From assembly GCA_035443185.1 (NCBI GenBank), contig DAORRV010000129.1:1-6250 (forward strand): a stretch of DNA of 6,250 nt, given 5' to 3'. Position 1 is the first letter of the stretch. Each line of letters opens with the position of its first letter. This stretch comes from UBA2330 sp035443185 (GTDB taxonomy: Bacteria; Bacteroidota; Ignavibacteria; Tepidaquicellales; Tepidaquicellaceae). The translations under genes were made by a program, and so were the position numbers. Below are positions 1 to 6,250 of the stretch, piece by piece. The notes under the pieces are model-generated. The model saw only the letters and a list, made by a program, of their open reading frames with translations, was not told where the DNA came from and did no database searches.

Positions 1-5
1 TTTTT

Positions 6-47
6 AAACTTTGAGTCTTAGAGACTTCGAGACTTCGAGGCATTTCC
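6..47 (+). repeat. Octamer-period intergenic element, copy 1 (four units)
   Basis: The element begins with AAACTTTGAG and ends with GAGGCATTTCC. GAG recurs exactly every 8 bases, at 13, 21, 29 and 37, giving units of the form GAGnCTTn (GAGTCTTA, GAGACTTC, GAGACTTC). Three further copies in this window share the spacing and one or both ends. The copy contains a small palindrome, AGTCT-TAG-AGACT, at 14-26. It lies upstream of the first gene and has no coding potential that I can support. The function is unknown. Confidence 0.75.
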
Positions 48-62
48 AAAGAAATTATTCCT

Positions 63-96
63 AAACTTTGAGTCTTGGAGAATTTGAGGCAATGCC
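63..96 (+). repeat. Octamer-period intergenic element, copy 2 (three units)
   Basis: This is a direct repeat of copy 1, starting 57 bp downstream of it. It has the same left end (AAACTTTGAGTCTT) and the same right end (GAGGCA), with GAG at 70, 78 and 86. It has one octamer unit fewer than copy 1 and a diverged middle unit (GAGAATTT). The change in unit number with conserved ends suggests slippage or unit gain and loss, which is inference. The rest of the leader, 97-242, is AT-rich and shows nothing I can name with confidence. Confidence 0.7.
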
Positions 97-242
97 ACTA
101 TTACTTTTTTCCTAAAAAAATGCTTTTCATAAAAAAATTATTTAACATACTTTTATGACAATAAAAAAAATCTCTTCAGCTGTGTACTACTTTCAGAAGA
201 ATGTATATTTTAAATCAAACATTTTTTTAAAATTTATAAATT

Positions 243-3215
243 ATGAAAAAATTATTATTACTTTTATTTTTAATTTTACTATCTGTACCTGCTTCACAAT
301 CTCAGACAATTGTAGCTACTTATCCATTTCCTGCTTATTCCCAATACAATTCTTTCTGGGGCATTACTAAAATCGGTGATACTTTACGAATTGCAACTGA
401 TAATAACGGCAGTATCTATAAAGTAACAACAACCGGTATTATTAAAGACAGTCTGGTAACTCCATTTAATTTTAATCACGGACTTGAATGGGATGGTACA
501 GGTTACTGGATCGCTGAACAGTTCAGAACAGCCGGAGCAAGACTTTATAAAATAAATACAGCCGGAGAAAGAATGGACTCAATTCTTCTGCCTCCATTGA
601 TCGGCGGTGCATCCGGCGGAGTAGGTGATATTGCACTTGACAACGGCGGACTCTGGTTCACTATTTATTCACCAGACTTCACTGTCTATCCTTATTCTTA
701 TGCTTACAAAATAAATTTAACCACGAGACTCATCACTGATACTATTCCACTTCTCGGCAGACAGGTTCAGGGAATTGCAGTAAAAGGCGATACAGTGTTT
801 TATGTAAATGAATATTTTCATACCACACCTTTTGTGGACAGGGAAAGAATTTATGCTTATAGTCTTTCTCAGAGAGATACTTTGTTTTCTTTTGCGACTC
901 CTGATCCTGACGGAGACGGAAATCCGAGAGGTCTCCACTGGGATGGTCAGTTTTTATGGCTGATTGCTGACAGGATTGGCGGAAATATTTCTCTTTTTAA
1001 AACTCTTTATAAATATTCCATTACAGGAGCAGGTAATCCGCAGATCACTACCAGTAATAATTCTCTCGACTTTGGTAATACTATTGTCGGAATGTCTAAT
1101 GACAGACCTTTTACAATCACAAATACAGGGACAAGTAAACTGATTATATCTGCTTATAATATTACTAATAATTTATTTTCAATAAATCCAAATAACACAC
1201 CGGACACTATTAATCCTTCACAGGTAAAAAATTACACATTGAAATTTACTCCGCTTGCTTTCGGTAATGTGACAGGTCAGCTGAAGATAGTCAGCAATGA
1301 TGCTGTCTCACCGGAGAAAATTATAAACCTGTTTGGAAAAGGAATTTTTAACGGAAGCAATATTGGATCTTCGGTATCTTCTCTGAATTATTCTACTCGC
1401 AGGGTCAATAGTCTGAGCGGTGGCTATCTGGATATTACAAATCAGGGAAGTGCTCCACTGATCATTAATTCAGTTACTTTTAATTCACAACGATTCAGAC
1501 TTGATACAGTCGGACTTACTTTCCCGATTGTGATTGATACTCAAAAGACTTTGCCAATGAGGATATGGTTCAATCCAAACAGTGCAGCTACATTTAATGA
1601 TTCGGCAAAATTTAATTCCAATGCTGTAAACAGTTCGGTGTTAAGAATTCCTGTTACTGGTATTGGTCAAGTTTCACCTGCAGTACTGGGAAATATTCAA
1701 TGGCAGGCGGAAATTCCTGATAATCCAAATACAACTTCTGATAATCTGAAGGTGATGTCAATGAAGGAAATATCGGATGTGAACAGTGACGGTATTAATG
1801 ATGTAATGATTGCCACAGATAATTACTGGACGATTTGTTACAATGGAAATTCTTCTGTGACTGATGATATTCTTTGGAAATTCAATTCACGTAAAAGCAA
1901 TAACGTATCCGGCTCAGTGGTTTATGAAGACGGAATGCAGATCATGAATGATATAAACGGTGATGGAGTACAGGATGTGGTGATCGGCACAGGCGGTAAC
2001 AATGAACTTGTATTTGCACTTTCAGGCAGGACAGGAAATTTATTATGGAGTTATGGTGATTCGCTTATCACATCAGACGGTGATATTAACGGAATGAATG
2101 TTTCCAAGGATTATAATAATGACGGGATAAATGATGTACTCGTCGCTGCTACAGGTGAAGGCAAAGGTAACGGCCGTCATGCTGCCATTTGTCTGAATGC
2201 AGTGAACGGCACAGCAATTTTTTATGCTGTACAAGGTGGACATTTTACGCATAGCATTACACCGACAAGTGTCGGCGGTGCGATCGATTTCAGCAGTAAC
2301 GGCGGACCATATGGAGTAAACGGATTTTCTAATGCAGGCGGTTTTACCTGGTCTACAACAGTTTCAAGTACGGTATGGAATCTAAAAGAAATGCAGGATC
2401 TTAATGCTGACGGAGTCACTGACATTGCAGCATACTTCGGTTTCAGCGGATCGATAAGAATGATGTCAGGAAATAACGGAGCGCAGATCTGGTCAAATGA
2501 TTTCGGGCAGAGTATTGACGGAAACATCAGAACATTAGGTGATCTGAATAATGATGGTTTTAATGATATTACTTTTTCCGGTCCGCAGACACTTTACAGA
2601 GTGGATTCGAGGACAGCAGGAGTTATCTGGAATACTTCACTTGATAATAATTATATTCACAGCGTCGCCGAACTTTCAGATATGACAGGTGACGGTATCC
2701 GTGAGATTGCAGCCGGTACTCAAAACAGTAATATCTATGTGGTCAGAGGTGACAGCGGACAAATTATTTTTACCTATAACTTTGGATCTGCTACGACAAA
2801 TACTGTTGAGCAGGTAGCTTCAATAAAAAGTATAGACGGAAACAGCAGCTCTGAATTTCTCGGCGGAAGCAGAGAAGGTATAGTGATCTGCTTTGACGGA
2901 GGACCCAATGGAGTAGTTGGTATTACAAATATTAATTCATCATTGCCTGAGAAATATTCTCTAAATCAAAATTATCCGAATCCATTTAATCCTTCTACTA
3001 AAATTAAATTTGACATAGCAGGTAAAACACAAAATGTAATGCTGACAATATATGATGCAATCGGCAGAGAAGTATCTGTACTTGTGAATCAGCAGTTGAC
3101 ACCCGGCTCATATGAATCAGAATTCAGAGCAGATAATTTTGCAAGCGGTATTTATTTTTATAAATTAGAAGCAGGTGAATTTATTGAAACAAAGCGTATG
3201 ATTCTTTTAAAATAA
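243..3215 (+). CDS. Secreted Ig-like and FG-GAP/PQQ-type propeller protein with T9SS type A sorting domain
   Basis: This 990-residue exported protein is probably a cell-surface or released binding or structural protein; no catalytic motif is seen. Residues 1-20 form a Sec signal peptide (MKK, a Leu/Ile core, then SQS before Q21). Residues 22-262 look like a propeller, with repeated GLEWDGTGYW / GLHWDGQFLW-type strands and one DPDGDGN loop at 221. Residues 264-367 and about 370-475 are two choice-of-anchor-D/HYDIN-like Ig domains (LDFGNTIVG, then ITNTG; LDITNQGSAPL). Residues 495-885 carry D-x-N-x-DG-x-x-D loops at 512, 570, 623, 719, 767 and 813, and a degenerate one near 865. Each is followed by a PQQ-like segment such as SGRTGNLLW, suggesting seven blades. 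Residues 900-990 are the sorting domain (NQNYPNPFNP, SGIYFYKL, terminal Lys). The start is fixed by an in-frame TAA at 237-239. No Shine-Dalgarno is visible, as is usual in Bacteroidota. The ligand is unknown. Confidence 0.96.
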   Translation: MKKLLLLLFLILLSVPASQSQTIVATYPFPAYSQYNSFWGITKIGDTLRIATDNNGSIYKVTTTGIIKDSLVTPFNFNHGLEWDGTGYWIAEQFRTAGARLYKINTAGERMDSILLPPLIGGASGGVGDIALDNGGLWFTIYSPDFTVYPYSYAYKINLTTRLITDTIPLLGRQVQGIAVKGDTVFYVNEYFHTTPFVDRERIYAYSLSQRDTLFSFATPDPDGDGNPRGLHWDGQFLWLIADRIGGNISLFKTLYKYSITGAGNPQITTSNNSLDFGNTIVGMSNDRPFTITNTGTSKLIISAYNITNNLFSINPNNTPDTINPSQVKNYTLKFTPLAFGNVTGQLKIVSNDAVSPEKIINLFGKGIFNGSNIGSSVSSLNYSTRRVNSLSGGYLDITNQGSAPLIINSVTFNSQRFRLDTVGLTFPIVIDTQKTLPMRIWFNPNSAATFNDSAKFNSNAVNSSVLRIPVTGIGQVSPAVLGNIQWQAEIPDNPNTTSDNLKVMSMKEISDVNSDGINDVMIATDNYWTICYNGNSSVTDDILWKFNSRKSNNVSGSVVYEDGMQIMNDINGDGVQDVVIGTGGNNELVFALSGRTGNLLWSYGDSLITSDGDINGMNVSKDYNNDGINDVLVAATGEGKGNGRHAAICLNAVNGTAIFYAVQGGHFTHSITPTSVGGAIDFSSNGGPYGVNGFSNAGGFTWSTTVSSTVWNLKEMQDLNADGVTDIAAYFGFSGSIRMMSGNNGAQIWSNDFGQSIDGNIRTLGDLNNDGFNDITFSGPQTLYRVDSRTAGVIWNTSLDNNYIHSVAELSDMTGDGIREIAAGTQNSNIYVVRGDSGQIIFTYNFGSATTNTVEQVASIKSIDGNSSSEFLGGSREGIVICFDGGPNGVVGITNINSSLPEKYSLNQNYPNPFNPSTKIKFDIAGKTQNVMLTIYDAIGREVSVLVNQQLTPGSYESEFRADNFASGIYFYKLEAGEFIETKRMILLK
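3144..3184 (+). repeat. Sorting-domain DNA repeat B, copy in gene 1
   Basis: These 41 bases are identical to 4656-4696 in the second gene. The match continues to the stop codon with 5 differences in 31 bases, all synonymous, so the last 24 residues of both proteins are the same. Upstream of 3141 the two genes diverge sharply. The repeat encodes the final strands of the T9SS sorting domain. Confidence 0.9.
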
Positions 3216-3270
3216 AAAACTTAAAAATTATTCATTCCTTTATAAGTATACAGCTTTTCTGAAAACGATT

Positions 3271-3303
3271 GAAACGTCTCTAAGCTTCAAAGGCTCAAAG
3301 TTT
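3271..3303 (-). repeat. Octamer-period intergenic element, copy 3 (inverted)
   Basis: Read on the minus strand, this copy begins with AAACTTTGAG, like copies 1 and 2, and has GAG, GAA and GAG at 8-base steps (plus-strand complements at 3294-3296, 3286-3288 and 3278-3280). Its far end is GAGACGTTTC rather than GAGGCA, so that end has diverged. It faces copy 4 across a 23-nt spacer. It sits between genes 1 and 2. Confidence 0.65.
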
Positions 3304-3334
3304 AAAAGAATAAAGTATTAGATCTTTGAGCCTT
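3290..3334. other. Inverted repeat formed by element copies 3 and 4
   Basis: AAGGCTCAAAG at 3290-3300 is perfectly complementary to CTTTGAGCCTT at 3324-3334, giving an 11-bp stem around a 23-nt AT-rich loop. It could form a hairpin in RNA or a cruciform in DNA after the stop of gene 1. No U-tract follows on either strand and the loop is long, so it does not look like a standard intrinsic terminator. A role in mRNA 3'-end protection or termination is only a possibility. Confidence 0.55.
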
Positions 3335-3352
3335 CAAGACCTGGAGGCAAAC
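3321..3352 (+). repeat. Octamer-period intergenic element, copy 4
   Basis: This plus-strand copy reads CTTTGAG CCTTCAAG ACCTGGAGGCA, with GAG, AAG and GAG at 3328, 3336 and 3344, again an 8-base step. The right end GAGGCA matches copies 1 and 2; the left end has GATC in place of AAAC before TTTGAG. The remainder of this intergenic region, 3353-3437, is AT-rich and shows no gene or clear promoter. Confidence 0.65.
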
Positions 3353-3437
3353 TTAATAAATTTGTTTTCGGAAAAACCTGCAGCTTTGGAAGGTTGAAAA
3401 TAAACAGCAATAATTAAAACTTTCGGTAGAATAAATC

Positions 3438-4727
3438 ATGAAAAAAAATATCTTCATTCTGATCATGTTACTTTCTGGAATAATTTCAGAATTCACTTAC
3501 TCACAGACTTCACAGTGGAGAGCTTTAACAAATTCACCTTTCTCATCATCCAGATTTGAAGATATTTTTTTTCTGAATGAGAATACCGGATGGATAATAA
3601 ATTTTGACGGGAGTACATACAGAACTTTTAACGGAGGACAGAACTGGCTTTTTTCTCAGAATATTGAACTCAACAGAAGCGTCGGATTTTTTAACTCACA
3701 GGACGGAATTATAGGAACACTTGATATAGACAGACCGTTATTCAGAACTTCAAACAGCGGAGCAAACTGGATTCAGGTTACAAATCTTCCGAATCCTCCT
3801 CCGCGGGGTGTATGCGGAATTTCAATTATTAATCAAAATACTGCTGTAGTTTGCGGCACTTATTCTGGAAATGCGAGAGCTTATAAAACTACAGACAAAG
3901 GAATATCCTGGAGCACAATATTTTCCGATACTTCTAAAGCAAGGTCACTAGTTGATACTTATTTCTGGTCTCCTGATTCCGGTCTGATCGCAGGCGGTTA
4001 TACTACTACCACTTATTCAAACGGAGTAGCAGTTGTCTTAATGACTACAGACGGAGGATCGACATGGAATACAGTTCACAAAACAAACAGGCTTAAAGAG
4101 TGGTGCTGGAAAATAAACTTTTACTCACGTACAAACGGCGTGATCAGTATTGAAAGAAATTCAGGACTGTCATATTTTCTTAAGACTTCAAACTCAGGAT
4201 TAAACTGGACTGAAGTTCCTTTCCGTGAATATGATCAGGAAGGAATCGGATTTATAAATGATAACACCGGTTGGATTGGAGGATGGACTGGACCGACTTA
4301 TCAGACTACAAACGGCGGCACAAACTGGTCGCTCGCCGGCTGGGGAGAAAATGTAAACAGATTCAGATTTTTTAGTGATTCACTTGGATATGCAGTGGGG
4401 GACAGAGTTTATAAATATTCGAGAGGTTCTGTCGGTATAAATTTAATCTCTGCAGAAATTCCTGAAACGTATAAGCTTCATCAGAATTATCCAAACCCAT
4501 TCAATCCAAAGACAGTCATAAATTACAATTTACGAGTTGGGGGAAATATTATACTGAAAGTATTTGATGTACTTGGAAATGAAGTGAGTACTCTTGTAAA
4601 TGAAAAGCAGATAGAAGGAACTTATTCTGTTGACTTCGATGGGAGTGGTTTGGCGAGCGGTATTTATTTTTATAAATTAGAAGCAGGTGAATTTATAGAA
4701 ACTAAACGCATGATCCTTTTAAAATAA
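3438..4727 (+). CDS. Secreted YCF48/BNR-like beta-propeller with T9SS type A sorting domain
   Basis: This 429-residue protein is exported and probably folds as a seven-bladed propeller. Residues 1-22 are a signal peptide (MKK, hydrophobic core, YS before Q23). Asp-box-like motifs of the form T-[ST]-[DN]-x-G-x-x-W begin at residues 63, 104, 151, 203, 250 and 290 (for example TTDGGSTW, TSNSGLNW). Most follow a NTGW(I/A)-type strand, and a last degenerate blade (SLGYAVGDRVYKY) follows. Residues 341-429 are the sorting domain (HQNYPNPFNP, SGIYFYKL, terminal Lys). YCF48 itself is a photosystem II assembly factor in cyanobacteria; secreted relatives in this phylum share only the fold, and no photosynthetic role is implied. 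No sialidase catalytic residues are evident. The start is fixed by an in-frame TAA at 3432-3434. The gene lies 23 bp before the next gene, so an operon is likely. The sorting domain is mosaic at DNA level. Ligand and role are unknown. Confidence 0.96.
   Translation: MKKNIFILIMLLSGIISEFTYSQTSQWRALTNSPFSSSRFEDIFFLNENTGWIINFDGSTYRTFNGGQNWLFSQNIELNRSVGFFNSQDGIIGTLDIDRPLFRTSNSGANWIQVTNLPNPPPRGVCGISIINQNTAVVCGTYSGNARAYKTTDKGISWSTIFSDTSKARSLVDTYFWSPDSGLIAGGYTTTTYSNGVAVVLMTTDGGSTWNTVHKTNRLKEWCWKINFYSRTNGVISIERNSGLSYFLKTSNSGLNWTEVPFREYDQEGIGFINDNTGWIGGWTGPTYQTTNGGTNWSLAGWGENVNRFRFFSDSLGYAVGDRVYKYSRGSVGINLISAEIPETYKLHQNYPNPFNPKTVINYNLRVGGNIILKVFDVLGNEVSTLVNEKQIEGTYSVDFDGSGLASGIYFYKLEAGEFIETKRMILLK
4481..4610 (+). 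repeat. Sorting-domain DNA repeat A, copy in gene 2
   Basis: These 130 bases match 5989-6118 with only three differences (4540 G/C, 4592 T/A, 4607 G/A), and the first 111 bases have just one. The next 75 bases have 14 differences, so the high identity stops abruptly inside the domain. The segment encodes the NYPNPFNP start and central strands of the T9SS sorting domain. Confidence 0.93.
4656..4696 (+). repeat. Sorting-domain DNA repeat B, copy in gene 2
   Basis: This segment is identical over 41 bases to 3144-3184 in gene 1, including all third codon positions. It lies 45 bases after the end of repeat A, so the sorting domain of gene 2 resembles gene 3 in its first part and gene 1 in its last part. 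The similarity with gene 1 continues through the TAA stop into A-rich sequence. Confidence 0.9.
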
Positions 4728-4750
4728 AAAATTAAAAAATTAAAACAATT

Positions 4751-6235
4751 ATGAAAGCTCTATTAATCACAACTTTTTTTGCAGCTTCATTTTTTAGTTT
4801 CACAAATATACAGTCTCAATGGATTAATCAGAATGTTCCTGATAATATTGGTGTGGTTTTAAGTATGGATTTCGGGGATTTGCAAAACGGCTCCGGATGC
4901 GGAAATATATTTCTAAGTGATGTTTATGGAAGAGCAGTTTACACCATAAATGGAGGTAATAACTGGCTTACGTCTCAGGTTCCGGATTCATCCAGAGTGC
5001 TTGCCTCAATACAGTTTGTGACATCAACTACCGGTTTTTGTGCCGGAGCATATAATACTTTAAATAATCCCGGAAACAGTCAGCTTTTAAAAAATTTAAA
5101 TGTCAACTATTCACAGAACGGCCAGCTGCTAAACAATTCAGAAAAAACAAATTTTTCAAAATCAGGTGAAAATTACAAAGGTCTGTTTTATAAAACCACA
5201 GATGCAGGTCAAAGCTGGAATACTTTTGGAAATCTACCTCCTGATGTTTTTTACCTGAATGGATTGTCTTTTATAAATTCAAATACCGGGTTTGTGACAG
5301 CTTCTTATCATGTCTTTGGAGGGGTGGATGATGGTATTCTCAAAACAACTGATGGTGGAAACAGTTGGGTTAAATTGCAAATGCCATCAGATACTATAAA
5401 TAATCTCAATTATATTTTCTTTCTAGATGATAATACCGGATATGCAACAGGATTTAAAAAATATGAAAATGTTCCGAACGGAATAATTATTAAAACTACA
5501 AACTCCGGTACTTCATGGACACTTCAGAGATTTACCAACACATCTTCATTGAGTAATATAAATTTTCCGAATTCAAACACTGGATTTGTGATCGGAAGTA
5601 CTTTTCCTTTCGTTGATAGTTCTTATGTTTTTAAAACTATTGATTCCGGAAATAACTGGGAATTACTACCAATACAGTTAAATAATATTTTCGAAAGCGG
5701 AATTGATTTTGTACCCGGTTCCGGAACAGGCATAATTTATGGAAACATTTTTGATACTGCAGCATCATTACTTTTTACAGCAAAAACTACAGACTATGGC
5801 GTGACCTGGATGAATAATCAGTTTATCAATGAAAGTAATGTTATAGTCGGCAGTAAACTTTTGAATGAAAATAACTGGTATTTATGTGGTCAAGGTTTAA
5901 ATTCACGAGGGTGTATTTTACATTCAACTAACGGCGGTGTCGGAATAACTCAGATTGGAAATACCATTCCGGAAAGATTTCATTTGAATCAGAATTATCC
6001 AAACCCATTCAATCCAAAGACAGTCATAAATTACAATTTACGAGTTGCGGGAAATATTATACTGAAAGTATTTGATGTACTTGGAAATGAAGTGAGTACA
6101 CTTGTAAATGAAAAACAGAATGCAGGTACTTATTCAGTTGACTTCGACGGAAGTGGTCTTGCAAGCGGAATTTATTTTTATGAATTAAAATCAGATGAAT
6201 TTTCTGATGTGAAGAGGATGTTGCTGCTAAAATAA
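4751..6235 (+). CDS. Secreted YCF48/BNR-like beta-propeller with T9SS type A sorting domain, paralogue of the preceding gene
   Basis: This 494-residue exported protein has the same plan as its upstream neighbour. Residues 1-22 are a signal peptide ending IQS before Q23. Asp-box-like motifs begin at residues 65 (TINGGNNW), 149, 199, 249, 296 and 346. A seventh, at 392 (STNGGVGI), lacks the Trp, which fits a seven-bladed propeller. Motif spacing is about 47-50 residues except between the first and second (84 residues), where an Asn/Ser-rich insert occupies roughly 102-143. Residues 406-494 form the T9SS type A sorting domain (NQNYPNPFNP, SGIYFYEL, terminal Lys). The start is fixed by an in-frame TAA at 4733-4735; no Shine-Dalgarno is seen in the 23-bp A/T gap after the previous stop, so co-transcription is likely. 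The propeller has diverged from its neighbour far more than the sorting domain has. The ligand is not predictable from the sequence, and no catalytic motif is seen. Confidence 0.96.
   Translation: MKALLITTFFAASFFSFTNIQSQWINQNVPDNIGVVLSMDFGDLQNGSGCGNIFLSDVYGRAVYTINGGNNWLTSQVPDSSRVLASIQFVTSTTGFCAGAYNTLNNPGNSQLLKNLNVNYSQNGQLLNNSEKTNFSKSGENYKGLFYKTTDAGQSWNTFGNLPPDVFYLNGLSFINSNTGFVTASYHVFGGVDDGILKTTDGGNSWVKLQMPSDTINNLNYIFFLDDNTGYATGFKKYENVPNGIIIKTTNSGTSWTLQRFTNTSSLSNINFPNSNTGFVIGSTFPFVDSSYVFKTIDSGNNWELLPIQLNNIFESGIDFVPGSGTGIIYGNIFDTAASLLFTAKTTDYGVTWMNNQFINESNVIVGSKLLNENNWYLCGQGLNSRGCILHSTNGGVGITQIGNTIPERFHLNQNYPNPFNPKTVINYNLRVAGNIILKVFDVLGNEVSTLVNEKQNAGTYSVDFDGSGLASGIYFYELKSDEFSDVKRMLLLK
5989..6118 (+). 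repeat. Sorting-domain DNA repeat A, copy in gene 3
   Basis: This is the partner of 4481-4610 (3 differences in 130 bases, one of them changing Gly to Ala). Upstream of 5989 the propeller-coding sequences of the two genes are not alignable at this level by eye. Downstream, identity falls to about four in five bases. The two copies lie in direct orientation 1,508 bp apart. Confidence 0.93.
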
Positions 6236-6250
6236 TTTTCTAAGACTTTT

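Noticed and set aside
6..96. CRISPR-like array in the leader region
   Set aside because: There are only two diverged copies, of unequal length, 57 bp from start to start, with internal 8-bp periodicity. No second spacer and no cas gene is seen.
204..211. TATATTTT as a Bacteroidota-type -7 element (TAnnTTTG) upstream of gene 1
   Set aside because: The last base does not match and there is no TTTG at the expected distance upstream. In such AT-rich sequence the match is expected by chance.
155..370. A 71-codon plus-strand open frame overlapping the start of gene 1
   Set aside because: It overlaps the signal-peptide region of gene 1 in another frame, has a composition that follows the AT-rich leader, and shows no domain or convincing start signal.
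717..938. A minus-strand open frame inside gene 1
   Set aside because: It lies wholly within the well-supported N-terminal propeller of gene 1 and has no recognisable protein features; it is an antisense shadow.
2222..2527. A 101-codon minus-strand open frame inside gene 1
   Set aside because: It is antisense to the FG-GAP repeat region, where the biased repeat codons keep the opposite frame open; no motif was recognised.
3361..3388. TTTG followed by CAGCTTTG as a promoter for gene 2
   Set aside because: The first base of the -7 element is wrong and the spacer of 16 bases is shorter than the usual 19-21; not strong enough to annotate.
3438..6235. Sialidase or photosystem assembly function for the BNR/YCF48-like proteins
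   Set aside because: Asp boxes are structural and occur in many propellers; no sialidase catalytic arginine set is evident, and nothing in the window suggests photosynthesis.
6239..6250. CTAAGACTTTT at the window end as the start of another octamer-period element
   Set aside because: It resembles part of a unit but the window ends before any second unit, so periodicity cannot be tested.

Overview
The window holds three consecutive plus-strand genes. All three encode secreted proteins with an N-terminal signal peptide and a C-terminal type IX secretion system (T9SS) type A sorting domain. The AT-rich DNA, the absence of visible Shine-Dalgarno sequences and C-termini built around NQNYPNPFNP...SGIYFYKL point to the Bacteroidota/Chlorobi/Ignavibacteriota side of the tree. 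The exact tail wording is, from general knowledge, most like Ignavibacteria and related uncultured lineages. That placement is inferred from motifs, not from a search.

Layout: 1-242 is an AT-rich intergenic region with two direct copies of a short element built from 8-bp units. 243-3215 encodes a 990-residue multidomain protein: an N-terminal propeller-like domain, two choice-of-anchor-D/HYDIN-like Ig domains, an FG-GAP/PQQ-type propeller with six clear Ca-binding-type loops plus a degenerate one, and the sorting domain. 3216-3437 is a second intergenic region with two more copies of the 8-bp-period element, facing each other as an inverted pair. 3438-4727 and 4751-6235 encode two YCF48/BNR-like seven-bladed propellers with sorting domains. 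They are 23 bp apart and probably co-transcribed. 6236-6250 is the start of the next intergenic region.

No enzyme, regulator, RNA gene, transposase or CRISPR array is visible. The shared logic is export: each protein should cross the inner membrane by Sec, cross the outer membrane by T9SS, and be surface-anchored or released. The propeller and Ig modules suggest binding or structural roles, but no ligand can be named. The two most notable observations are the octamer-period intergenic element and the mosaic DNA of the sorting-domain segments. The first half of gene 2's sorting domain is nearly identical to gene 3's, and its last part is nearly identical to gene 1's. I found no convincing evidence of a wholly new multi-gene system.
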